A stretch of DNA of 64,000 bases, from positions 50,973,537 to 51,037,536 of the forward strand of contig OU015525.1 of NCBI GenBank assembly GCA_907165065.1, read 5' to 3'. This document shows positions 1 through 12,337 of this stretch, in pieces. Both the position numbers and the translations under genes were made by a program. The notes under the pieces were generated by a model that worked only from the letters and a program-made list of their open reading frames with translations, was not told the origin of the DNA and did no database searches. This DNA is from Caprimulgus europaeus. Its lineage: Eukaryota > Chordata > Aves > Caprimulgiformes > Caprimulgidae. Each line of letters opens with the position of its first letter. Within the stretch, counting starts at the first letter, position 1.

Positions 1-2245
1 ATTGGTGATTAAACCACAGTAAAGAACGTGACATTTTTTGGGGAAATCAAACCCAGTGGATGTTTCCACTAGAATATTATGTATATGGAATAAGGCAGTT
101 CCATTTGCAATATTTAATTTTACAAACATTTTCAAATTTTTCTTTAAGCAAAGCTAAAATAAGATGTGGATAATGTTTAGATTCTGGACAAACTGCAATG
201 AACAGGCACCAAACCATTCTGTAAAACAGAAAAATTGCATTACTCAATTGAAATGTGTTTATTTGGAGGTAACAAAAACAGGAAACAAAGGGACAGTGTT
301 TCAAAATAAATCACTGATAACCCATGCATCTCTGGCTAGGGCACCGAGCCTCCTGGTGAAAACTGAGACATAATTTATCTAATCTGCTTTGCCCATAAGA
401 CAAAGAAAAAAAAAATAATTCAAACCAGAATAAAGTGGAATAGCTCAGTTTTTCAGGAATTCTAAAATTGCACTTAACTGAAGATCTCAAAATAAAGCAG
501 CCTTGGCTTTTCCAAGATGATCCTTTGTACAACTGACCCTTGTTGGTGGGGGAAGCGGGGGCAAACCATATGTTGTCTTTATTCAGGACAACAAAACAAA
601 AAGTTAAAATCACAGAGTTTTATCTGGGACAAAACAGTCAGTTTTTGACAAGGTCTAATATTAGAGCAATATGTCAGCATTGCATTCTCTTTGAACAGAG
701 GTATTTCCATATCAAAACAAACTAATATATACTTGGAATTTAAGATGAAATTCATCCTTGTGCAATGCAGTCATATTTGCAGTATGCAGTCCCCCAAAAT
801 GGGATCTAAACGCTATCACAAATATATGGGCCATTAATCATGGTGAAAATAGAGTGAAAAAGATATCTTTTCTATCCAGTCTTTTATTAAGTTCCTGAAT
901 TCACTGCTAAAAGTGATGACATTAAAAAAAAAAAAAATCTGCAGGTGAAGCACCTACTTGTTCCAACCAGTGTGAAACTCTGGATGTTCATCCTTTTGCG
1001 TTGAGGCCAACATCTAAGTCACAGCAGCCCAAAGATGGGCCAAGTTATTTCATGTTTCGCCAATGCAAAGTACCTTACACACTTGGTCACTTGGCGACAG
1101 CAGCACTCAGTGAAAGGGTGCTGCCCCAGATGGAAAGGCTTTGGTCTGCTCTGGCAACTCTTGCACTGAGCTCAACGAGCGGTAGGATACCCACAGAGTG
1201 AAGCCCATGTGTCAGCACTCTGTTCACTGACATGAAAGAAGGGGGAAGAAAACGTGTCCTCCTCAGGTAAATAAGACAAGAGAACTGAGACATTACCTTG
1301 TAAGATGGACAATGAGACACTGAGACCCTGTGACTGCACACAGGTTTCTATTTCTTCTTGTTGATTCCCTGTGCTGCGTGCATTGGTATACAAACAAGCG
1401 AAGAGAAGGGAGTAGAGCATCCAGGTATCCCCAGGGGGATGCAAGAGACCCTTTGTTACAGTACTCTCTACCATAGCTCATCACTGACCCCAAGTTATGC
1501 TAGAGTGGCTTGATTGTAAAAAATGTTTGGTGTTTAAGAGGAGAACTTGGTAGAGGATTCACTGTTTTAGTTGCACTTTATAAAGAGAGGCTGTTGAGGA
1601 CCCCAATTCATAGGTATGCATGAATATGAAGATCTGCCCACAGGTACGGTGTAGCAAGGGCATCCTCTGACTAGAGGGTATGAGGAGCTCCTTACCCCCT
1701 CCCGTTAACCACTTGCAATCTTTGCTCTGGGGTCCTGAATTTAGGCCAAAATAAATGGAGAGGGAAAAAAAAAAATCTACATTTTGGGACAGGAGGATAA
1801 GAGAGAAATATTTCTCTGGACATTTTTTCTTTTCATTGGCAGCCACCAGGCACTGCTCACAGGTTTGGCATGTCAGACATGGTCCCAGCTGAGACCACCC
1901 AGCACACAGGCTGCAGGTGAGGCAGTGTTCAGCCAGGGCTACCACCACAAACATGTTTCACCTTTACAATCTACTTGGTATTTATTTGTCCTAATTACGC
2001 TAAACACAGACAGTATTATCAAACAGACAAACAAAATCATATTATGAATATGTTTTCCAAAGCCAGTGATTTATTGTGACCAGAAATCTGTGACAAGGAT
2101 CCTATTTGGCCAGTCTTGCCATTGCAGTTCCTTCAATTGCAGTATCATGAGGAAAGTACACCACACTTCGTATTCACTTGGCTTCTTACATAATAGAGGA
2201 AAACAAGCTTGGGCTCAAAATAACCTGAGAACACTGTACCAAGAC

Positions 2246-2285
2246 AAAAAAACCAAAAAAACAAAAAACCAAACCAAAACAAACC
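2246..2285. repeat. A/C-rich simple repeat
   Basis: Runs of A are interspersed with CC or C for about 40 bases. Similar tracts lie at 22371-22390 and 49440-49485. Confidence 0.8.
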
Positions 2286-2329
2286 ACTGACAACTGAAAA
2301 ATTAACATTCCACATGTTTAAAGAATGTA

Positions 2330-2580
2330 AACAAACGCGTCTTCACACAGACATTCGGAAAACTGGTGTTACCCAAACTGAGCGCTGCCTGTTCTCCATC
2401 TAATGAGCTGTTGAATCCCGAGACAATCAGAAATGGCTCACGAGAGCTTTGTGAACAACAGCATTTGTTTTTTCCTTCTGATTTCTCCTTATTAAAAGCT
2501 ACAGGAAAATCACTGAGCTAGAAAGACTACCTCAATTACTCTTAATTGCTGTCGGTTCTAATTAGCCCAGGCCACAGTGA
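2330..2580. promoter_or_regulatory. Candidate intronic enhancer with TAAT-type sites
   Basis: The stretch has balanced base composition and a cluster of homeodomain-like motifs (CAATTA, TTAATTG and the palindrome CTAATTAG at 2558-2565), with AGCGCT nearby. It resembles conserved non-coding elements by eye only, because no alignment was possible. Confidence 0.25.
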
Positions 2581-4233
2581 TACTGCAACCAGCAGCACAG
2601 GGGACAAAGCAGGTGCTCTGTCTCTTCTCAGCACACTCCCTCTGCTTGCAATGGAAATGCCATCGAGGGAATGGGTACGAGCTCACGATTCACAGAGGCT
2701 GGTGATACTCATGGCCACATTCTGTGTTAAAAGCAAGGCTTATTTGCTCAACTCTCAGTTTTTTGCACAGGTGGGCAGCGCTTCAAGTAATCTTAGGAAT
2801 AAAAGCCCAGGTCTGCGGCGTGGCCCAGGCAGCGCAAGAAGGTGCTGCTGCTGCTCAGACCGCGGCTGCAGCAGCTCATCCACCGAGTACGGACCAGCAC
2901 ATGGCCTGGCAGGCTGGTTACATAAAAGCAGCAGCAAACATTTTTCTAAAATCAGGATGGGGACAGAGGACTGCCTCAAGGGGGCTGAGTGAATATTGCT
3001 GCTGTTTTGAGCAAAATAGAGAAAGTAAGATAAGCCTGGTTCTTGCTATTTCTCCTTTGGTACATACTTGCAAGTCAGTTGGGGCATAACAAGAAGTAAC
3101 TAACGTGGTTCCTCAACACACAGCAAGAAATAAAGATTGTCGGAGAACAGAGCTGCAAGGTGGCAAAATCTTTAGTTATCTGGTTTCTTATAGCCCTTTC
3201 CCCAACAAAGGAAACACACAGAGTCATATAATATATATTATCAAATAGAGATTAAGATGGATATAATTTTGAAGCATAAAATATAAACCCAAGTTTATCT
3301 GTTAGCCCTTTTGTCATCCAGTCATCTAGGACCATATTCAACATCTCTTTTAACAAGAATGTAGGAATGCCCATCTCAAATCAGCTTGCAGTAAATACCA
3401 AATTATTAGCTAACTAAAGGGAAAAACTCTATTAAAACTATTGCTCAGCAAAAACATCCAGTACTGGATTTTAAATAAAATACTATTTATTTTTATAAAT
3501 CCCATACTGACCTTATGCAAAACTCCACAACGGGATTAACTTTACTATTGCAAAACTTAAAAAAAATCACAGCAAGATGCAATAATACTTTGATGCTATT
3601 CAAGCCTTAGCAAACTCTTGCTAAGACATTTATATCATGTTCTTGAACTAGGGGGTGGGGAGAGAGGACCTTATGTGACTTACTAGATATTATATCAGAA
3701 TAATGTAAACTATCCTCATTTTTACAGTATGTAGAATGAAATACAAGAGTGCAAAATTAACATGCCCAGGTACACAAAGGTATTCGGGTTCTTAAAACAC
3801 TGCAGGAGGCACCCTGAGCTTCTCTGCCAGGTGTTAATGGATGGCACGGTGCATGCAATTACAGAGGAAACTAGTCCTGTTCACTGAAACCCTGGCTCTA
3901 ATTTACAAAATACAATTAAAATAAATGATGGGTCTTACTGCTACTTCAAGCAATGTACTTATTTAGGCTTTTCAGGTAGTTGCACAAGTATTGTTTAACT
4001 CCCTGCCTTCCAACAGTGGGATGACACAAATCTAGTTAAGTAGTTTCACACTTCAACACTGGCAGGAACAATGTTGCCTTCATCAGTGGAGTTGTACCTA
4101 TATACAGCAGGTTTGTTTGTGACCTAGGAATGTTATTTGTGAGAAATAGTAAGAAAATTCTCTGCTGTCCTCAAACTTCTAAAAGACATATAAAATTGTT
4201 TAAATTCATAATTAAATCTAATTTTAAATTATT

Positions 4234-4807
4234 ATGAGAAAATTAGCAGGTCGAGGGAGGTGATTCTCCCCCTCTACTCTGCTCTCGTAAGGCCCCTCCT
4301 GGAGTACTGCGTCCAGTTCTGGAGCCCCCAACACAAGAGAGACATCGACCAGTTAGAATGAGCCCAGAGAAGGGCCACGAGGATGATCAGAGGGCTGGAG
4401 CACCTCTCCTGTGAGGACAGGCTGAGAGAGTTGGGGCTGTTCAGCCTGGAGAAGAGACAGCTCCAGGGAGATCTTATAGTGGCCTTCCAGTACCTGAAGG
4501 GGCCTACAAGGAAAGCTGGAGAGTCATAAGGGCAGTTAATGACAGGACAAGGGGAAATGGCTTTAACCTGGAAGAGGGGAGGTTTAGATTAGATATGAGG
4601 AAGAAATTATTTCCTGTGAGGGTGGTGAGACACTGGAACAGGTTGCCCAGAGAAGCTGTGGATGCCCCCTCCCTGGAAGTGTTTAAGGCCAGGTTGGATG
4701 AGGCTTTGGGCAACCTGGTCTAGTGGAAGGTGTCCCTGCTCATGGCAGGGGGGTTGGAACTAGATGATCTTTAAGGTCCCTTCCAACCCAAACCATTCTA
4801 TGATTCT
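4234..4807 (+). mobile_element. CR1 LINE fragment, 5'-truncated, plus strand
   Basis: This is the 3' end of a chicken-repeat-1 type non-LTR retrotransposon. Recognisable blocks are the GAGGATGATCAGAGGGCTGGAGCA region, the GTTCAGCCTGGAGAAGAGA region, the ACTGGAACAGGTTGCCCAGA region, and the family terminus TTCTATGATTCT at about 4796-4807. The copy begins with GAGAAAATTA, which I do not recognise as CR1, before the GCAGGTCGAGG block. It contains no usable reading frame for reverse transcriptase and lies antisense to COLEC12. Confidence 0.92.
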
Positions 4808-7800
4808 AAAATTATGTTATAGACAGCTCTCGTGAATTTCAAAAACAGCCTGAAGCAAGAAATCCCAGGAAAAAAACCCCATTTTTCTGCCTACTGTACT
4901 ACAGATTAAATGTATAATCAGTATTTTAAGGCCTGGGAAAACAGCATGGAAAATTCCAAATCCTTATGACAAATTGTAACTTGAAGAGAACGATGGTTTG
5001 CTGTGGGTATCTCATCAGGCAGAGCTGCAGATAAATTACAGATTGTTCTCCTCTCCACCCCATCATTCACCAAAACCTTCCCCACGCCACTGTTTATATA
5101 TTTCACAGAAGCCACTTTGACTTAAATGTCTAGTTTACGGGAAATCTGCTGGCAACATCCTTATGAGTTGGTTGAAAAACAAGCAATGTAATCTGCAAAG
5201 CTTTAAATCAGTGCATTTTTAAACAGGGAAGTTTGCTGACTGCTTTTTCTCTCTCTTAGTAGTGGTCAGCTCTGGCAATGAAATGCTTTAAAAAACACAC
5301 ATGTAGTGCTAGAAAAAGATCAAAAGCAGATCAGATGGCAGGGCCAGCTCACATCAGTCTCATAAGAAAGAGGAGGAAACAAACAAAATGAGAGATAAGT
5401 TTTTCTTGCTGTGCTTCACCCACCAGCATGTGAGGGCTCCCAGGCACAATGCAGCATCTCTGCCACGGAGCCCATACTCACAGAGTGAGGGGGACCGCGC
5501 TGTCCACCCCTGCCCCATCTCTCTCCCCAGTTCGATTCACTGGACTTTATTCTGGTAGCAGCCAGGCTTTTCCTCGCAGCACTTCTCCTCGCTGGGCTGC
5601 CACTCCTGGGGAAGGGAAGTAAGCCTGGGCACTGGATTACCGCAACTATCAAACAGCGATAGGGTTCAGGGTGATTGATGGTGGCCCTTCGTGGAGGCAG
5701 GTAACTGATGTGCATGTAGGGCCTGCCTGCCTCAGAGTGAGAGGTGAAACACCATGGGGCTGAGCAAGTGCGAGCAGTGGCTGGCCCTGGCATGGCTCTT
5801 CCTGACACAGTTCTCCCTCCCTGCTCTCACTGCACCACATGCCGTTTTATTCCCTTGAGTTTGCAAGACTACACAGTCTGTGCTGTGCTAAAAATGTGTG
5901 AAAGCGTGTGGATAATGCTCTTTTTTCTTTAAGAACATGAAGCCTGCTAAAAGCCTTGGAGACGAACACAGAAAAAGAGTCCCCACCCAGAGTTTTAAAT
6001 GCCACACTCATTTTCTATAGGTTTTCCTAAAGGGCCAAGTGGGGATACATATAAAAAGCAATGAGTTAGGTTTATAGCCCTGTATATCCCTTCTAGATAG
6101 ACACACAACTACAGCTGACCACTAAGCATTCCCTTCGCCATCCACTCTCCTCCTTTCTTTTGTGCTTTCCCGAGTGCACGGGTGAAGGCAGTGAGCACTC
6201 ACTGATGCAGGGCAAACCCAGCACAAGCACCCACTGGTGCAGGGACAGACCCTGCACAGCTTAACCTGCAAATTACTAAACTCTCTGCTGGGATTTTGGA
6301 GGCTGGCCATGCCGACGTGCGCGGCAGCAGTCCATGCCCTGCTGACACAGCTGGGCTGGGCTCAGGCTGGTTCATGGGTGAGATTGGGTTACAGGGCAGA
6401 AATCATAACAAAGGCAGGAAACAGATCAGCACTCCTCGGGTTTAACACTCTCCCTGGGGACCCTGCCAGTTTCCAGACTGCAGACGCCTTTAACTCTGTC
6501 CTGAAACATGCCCATGTTGCACACTCTGCTCTGATGAAGTTAAGCCCAGTACATAAAATAAAAGCAATTCAACACAGTACAGGAATGGCCCCAACAGACA
6601 CTGGTGGGAGCGGTCCAAGGGGTTTTACATCGCTTTCTATGAATGGGCTCGAAATATGAACCCTGCTGAATGGTGTCCAAATAATAGTAGTCAAACTCTC
6701 GCAACGGAGTCCCTTGGCTGAGCTTTGGGACGACCCTCTCCCCACTGTTCCCTGCTGGCTCTGCGCGGTTTTGCCACGCTGCCGCCCGAGCCTCCCCACA
6801 GCCACAGAGCGTCTCCGTGCCTTGCAGCCTGGCTCTCTGCTTTTTGCTGCTCTCAGCACTGCACTTCCAGCATGGGGCAGGAGGAAAATCCCGGCTGATC
6901 TCATTCAGCTTTACTGACTCCAGTGCCAAAAACCAGTCCTGCCCTTGACTGCTTAGTTTTGGCGGCTAAATTAATGCCATGTATCCACTGGACAGGGGAC
7001 AGGTAGTCTTCATAAAATAGATAATCTCTGCAGGACTGGGAGTATATTGTTTAAAACAGCTTGAGGGAAGTTGTGCAAACACCTCACCAATCCCCCAAGT
7101 ACCGATTTGCCTCTAGGTACTGGTTTTTCACTTTGCAGCAGAATGCTTTAGGAACAAGTCCTATCTGTGGTGTTGCTCAGCGTGAGGGAGGAGGGGAGCA
7201 AGATATGTTATCTCCACACTTAAGGTGTTTGGGGAAAAGAGGACATTCCTCACAGGACTGTAATGAGCACAGCACTATCCTCGGCCCTGCTGGGAGCTCT
7301 CACGTTCTGGAAACAGCAATCTTAAAAGATGAAACGTGGTCCCTTAGATGTTATGAATCCATTTCATATACAAATCCAATAGCAACAGGGGAGACAAGTG
7401 CCTGCCAAAAAATCCTCACTGTGAATTTGCCCGGGTGAAGCCTGCAGGACTAGAGTGGAATCATGGCTTCTGTCCAGAAGAACTGTCCTAAGGGCACATC
7501 TGCAAAGGTGGTGATACTCCTGTAACACATCACCCTGCAAAGCTCTCATCACTGGTGGCATTTGGAGTAGTTACTTAATTCAGTGGCCACTGTATTAAAA
7601 GCATATGAAAACTATTAAAAAAAAAAAAAAAAGACATAGGAGCAAAGTATTATAAAACCCCAAACAAACTTCAAAACACAGCCACCCTGGAAATGTCTCC
7701 CATTCACAGCTTCACTGAGTATTTTCTTTTAACTCACCACAAGTCTTCCCAGAAGAATACTTGAAAAGAGATTATTTATCTTGCTTGCTAGAATACTGTT

Positions 7801-10489
7801 TTAAAATAATTATAGTGCCACATCATCACAATCAGCAAGCTCAAAATGAAGAGGACTACAGTGACATAAGTATTCCTTTGACATAAGATGCCTTTTAATT
7901 TCACAGTCAGCTCTTCTGCTTCCTTTTACAATGACACTTCCACTTAATCTCTTCTAGGCCACCTTGAACACTCACTGGACATATGTATTCTTGGTAGGTC
8001 TTTTAGTTATTTGATGGTATTTTTTTGCTAATTTGGTTTCATACATGTGAAAATTCATTCTCTGCAGTAAATGAAAGGCTTTCACAAGGGGTCTTCTTTC
8101 CATTGGAGACAGGACTAGAGGCTCAATTGCTATTCACACCAAGTGTAATAAAAAAGGGCTTGTTGTGAAGAATACAGCTCCATTTCTCTGTATTAAAGCA
8201 CAGAACTACTCACAGTAACCTCTTGCATGGAAGACTAAGAATGAAAACAGCCCCACCATGCCATGTTTCACAAAGCAGCTTGCCAAGAATAGGAGTTTCT
8301 CAGGAGTTGGGATGCAGAGCTGCAGCAGAGGAGCAGCTGTGGCTATTGCTGCAAAGGTGGGCCCCAGCTAACACCCTCCCACCCTGCATGTCAGTGTGCA
8401 CAGCAGCAACATACGGGGCAAAGGGGTTAAAACTCATTCTGTCTCTTCATCTGTTCTTGGCCCAGAGTCAAGGTCTGCTGAATCAAGAGGCAAGCTGCAA
8501 AGTTGACCGGGTTTATGGAGTGCCAATTGCTCTCTGACAATGGCAGGCATTTCCTGCAGCTACCAAATTTCCCTGCTGTGTCCTCTTGATGGGCTCAGTA
8601 CTGAGCCTGAGGCTAAGGTGTGCTTTTTACCTTCTGCTAGGCTACTCTAGATCTAACCTGTATGGGCAGAGGGAATATGCAAACAAGGGACACACTTCCA
8701 GCTAAACAGAAAAAGGACAGGAGCCACCTCTGCTTTTCTCCTTCTACTGCTTGAAAAGAAAAAGCAGAACATGGGGTTTCCTTATGGCCCCACAGACTGC
8801 CATCTCCACAAAGCACGTTGTTTTCTGCACCTTCATAAAATAAAATGAACTGTGAATGCTACAGAAAGCAGAGGGATCTTCCACGGGTGTGGCTTCATGC
8901 ACTGTTTTGGACCCTGCAGAAAGGATGTGCCCGATCTGTGACCAGCAGGGATGGAGCAAAGAGGACTGAATTACAGGTCTCTGAAAAACGGTCTTTACTT
9001 TGTTCTGTTTGATGACCCAAGAGAAAGACAACAAAGACATGTGTAATCCTCCTCCTCTTCCAGCAGTATTTCAGTTGGTTCAGCCCCTCACACACTCCAT
9101 ATTCATTACTTTGGCACCTCAAAATTTTCTCCTACTTTTAGCTAATCTTCACTTTAGCTAATCTAACTATTTAAAAAAGGCACTAGTTTTACAGTTTTCC
9201 ATATTTGGGAAAGCTTTTTCAGCTCACTGGCAATGAGCAGAAGAACCAGATGCTGGTTTGTTTGCTTCCCCTTAAAACTGAGCTACGCTGTGTATTACCC
9301 AGTCCTTGCCTCTGCTGCTTTCTGCAAGGCACTTTTAGTAAAGAAATTTTGCTTAACACTGAAAAATGCATACAGTAATTTTTACAAATTTGTAAAAGAG
9401 GTTAAAAGTATTATAATTAATAATTATAATTAATCAATCAGAAACCTGTTTTCCTAAGGAGACAAATAGGTTATTGAGCAATGATTAGTTGGCTTGTTTT
9501 AGGAAAGCATCACTGTTTAGGGGGTAGCAAGAGGACTTGTGATTGGGGTCTTGGAACAAGGTGAGGACAAGAACCACCTCTCAGAATTTTGGCTTTCCAG
9601 ACCTGGGGAACAATATGTCGAGGAACACATTTGGAGCACAAACTTCCATTCAATGTAAATGTCCATGGATCTGTTTTTTGTATATTTGAAGTCATGCTGT
9701 TAGGTAGTCCAACACACTGACCCAGATGCAATTTGGATGTATTCGTGTGAAACCGAGCGCATAGGTTTAAATATCAACATCTGCGCACACAAGCAGTGAC
9801 ATGCAATAACTTCTGGGGACAAGTGAATTTAGCTGTGCACAGATGCTATGCTGAAACCTTGACAGCAGGTGTTCAGATTATTCTGGCTTCAGGCTGTTCA
9901 AAATGTTAATTAAGGACAAGAGCTCTCCTACTCCAAACTTGAGCCTTACAGGTCAGATTTAAAATTAAATAATCAGTTATATGGGGCATTATATGTCCTG
10001 TTTCCACCTGAAGGAATTACATTCTAGGGAAAAGGGTGGAAGGAAGAAAAATATCCCTCGCCTCTATGTATTTTTATTTTTTGTAAACACACTATCCTCC
10101 ATTATATGATAAAGCAGAAATGTATGTAAGGAATCTTTCAGTTACTAGTCATCACCACATACACAGATGGTCTGAAATCATATCTTTACCTCTTAGCAAA
10201 ATGTAAAAGGTAAGTATTTTTTCTGCTATTGAGCATTACTGAATGTAGGGTACATTGATCTTAATAAGCCTACTAAGTAAAAGCATCCATGTCCATTCCT
10301 GAGCTAATTCAAGATATAAAACTCAGTAGAATATTCCATGTTCCTGGACAAGATCTTGGTAACAAGCACACAGAAACATGTTATGTAAAGAAAATCAATA
10401 TGCATATTCCAGACTTTTAAAATTTCAGGTTTTGAAAAATATGCAGTGAAACCCTATTGAGCAGATCGTAGTGCCCAGACATCCTCAAA
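4808..10489. other. COLEC12 intron 2, middle part
   Basis: Intronic sequence with an A tract at 7617-7632 and an AT-rich self-complementary stretch near 9411-9436 (ATTATAATTAATAATTATAA). Patches at 5400-5850 and 6700-6900 are richer in G+C and give short open frames on both strands. None resembles a known protein. I see no COLEC12 exon. Confidence 0.55.
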
Positions 10490-11256
10490 AGAAGACGTAT
10501 CACATCCTGGGCTGCATCACAAGTAGCATGGCCAGCAGGTCAAGGGAGATGATTCTCCCCTGTACTCCAGATCCCACCTGCAGTACTGTATCCTGCTCTG
10601 GAGTTCTCAGCACAAGAAAGACATGGACCTGCTGGAGTGGGTCCAGAGGAGGGTCACGAGGATGATGAGAAAATTAGCAGGTCGAGGGAGGTGATTCTCC
10701 CCCTCTACTCTGCTGTTGCAAGGCCCCACCTGGAGTACTGCATCCTGTTCTGGAGCCCCCAACACAAGAGAGACATCGACCAGTTAGAACAAGTCCAGAG
10801 GAGGCCACGAGGATGATCCGAGGGCTGGAGCACCTCTCCTATGAGGACAGGCTGAGAGAGTTGGGGCTGTTCAGCCTGGAGAAGAGACGGCTCCGGGGAG
10901 ATCTTATAGCGGCCTTCCAGTACCCGAAGGGGCCTACAGGAAAGCTGGGGAGGGACTTTTTACCAGGGAGTGTAGTGATAGTGTGAGGGGTAACAGATTT
11001 AAACTGGAAGAGGGTAGGTTTAGATATGAGGAAGAAATTCTTTCCTGTGAGTGTGGTCAGACACTGGAACAGGTTGCCCAGAGAAGTTGTGGATGCCCCC
11101 TCCCTGGAAGTGTTCAAGGCCAGGTTGGATGAGGCTTTGAGCAACCTGGTCTAGTGGGGGTGTCCCTGCTCGTGGCAGGGGGGGTTGGACTAGGTGATCT
11201 TTGAAGGTCCCTTCTGACCTAAACCATTCTGGAGTTCTATGATTCTATGATCCTAT
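10490..11256 (+). mobile_element. Chimeric or tandem CR1 LINE, plus strand
   Basis: An outer CR1 segment (about 10490-10666) runs from the GGGCTGCATCA and GGCCAGCAGGTCAAGG blocks to GAGGATGAT. There it breaks off, and a second copy of the same CR1 region starts again at GCAGGTCGAGG (10677) and continues to the family 3' end TTCTATGATTCTATGATCCTAT at about 11235-11256. The two parts are joined by GAGAAAATTA (10667-10676). The inner copy is closely similar to the CR1 at 4234-4807. No coding capacity remains, and the element is antisense to COLEC12. Confidence 0.9.
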
Positions 11257-12293
11257 CCACCCCACAGCTTTGTAGCATTACAAAATAGCTGTCAGAAAAG
11301 GTGTTACAAAGTTCTGTTACAATGAGCGTGAGTGTCTGCACAAGCTGTCTAACACAAAAATCTCCTAACAAGCCTTAGCTGTGCTGGAGAGAAGCGGATC
11401 CCTGTGTCTTGCACTCATCTCCTACAAAACACCCATCTGCCTCCATTAAGAGTCACAAGCTGAAACACAAAAAACCACATTCACATTGTATTTATTTAAG
11501 GCATTGATATCTCTCTCTCTCCGATTGGGTGGATTTTCCAGATGCATTCCTGACTGAGCTGAAGAGTATCTGCAGGACACAAACCTCTCCACGTACCCAT
11601 TGCACAACACTTGTCCGTGCCACTCCGGGCACTGAGCAAGACTCCTTCCTGCTCACACCTCCTTCTCGACCTCCCTCCACTTTCCAAAATCTCAGCCCAC
11701 ACACTTAACCTAGGCTGAAGCAGGAGAAATCGAAATTTCTCAGCTCTCCAGCTGCTTCACTTAGGTTTAGCCATATGCAGAGGGTTAATCGAGACTGGAT
11801 AACATTTTATTCCAGAATTACTTTGTCTAATGAGTTGTACTACAGCACAGTGGAATTTGAATTGGTTTTGACCTTGCAAAAAACCACACAGTTCCTTTCT
11901 AGTGTCTGAAACAGCCAAAACCAGCCTAAAATACTTACAGATTCTCTATTTGCGCTATCTCCATTACCGTTCTCAGTCACTGGCTTCTTGAGGCATTTAT
12001 ATGCTTTCCCCAGCATTTATATACTACCTAACACAGAGATTGGGAGTTGAAGATCTCTATGTAGTAACTTAAAATGACCATCAACAAAGCTCTTGCTCAG
12101 CATGGAAGTCCCTTCACGCAGAATTAGCCTCTCCTTGCTACGGCTGTTTTAAGGACAAGTGTCTTTAAAAGAAATTTGCCATCAAGAAATTTGCCAAGTA
12201 TGTGATGTACTGCATTCATGGTGTCACCTACCCCAGGACACTGGCTGGGCTCAGGGCTGATGATCGTGATGGTGGGGAAAAGCAGAGACCGCT

Positions 12294-12337
12294 GGGTCTG
12301 GGTCCAGGTCTGGGTCCAGGTCCAAGTTCGAGTCCAG
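12294..12337. repeat. Short GGTCYR hexamer / 12-base tandem repeat
   Basis: Units resembling GGGTCCAGGTCT repeat with one change per 12 bases, decaying into GTCCAAGTTCGAGTCCAGG. It is the cause of the Asp-Pro/Leu-rich repeats in spurious reading frames here. Confidence 0.75.

Larger units (their letters stand above)
1..4233. other. COLEC12 intron 2, left part
   Basis: This is A+T-rich intronic sequence. It holds A-tracts (927-939, 1765-1776), an A/C-rich simple repeat at 2246-2285, a homeodomain-motif-rich stretch at 2330-2580, and a locally G+C-rich patch with CTG/GCA triplets at 2800-2950. I see no exon of COLEC12 and no recognisable coding sequence on either strand. Confidence 0.6.

Noticed and set aside
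10839-11144. Minus-strand open frames over the CR1 copies (also 4504-4713)
   Set aside because: These are antisense frames of the CR1 3' region, repeated wherever the element occurs, and are not genes.
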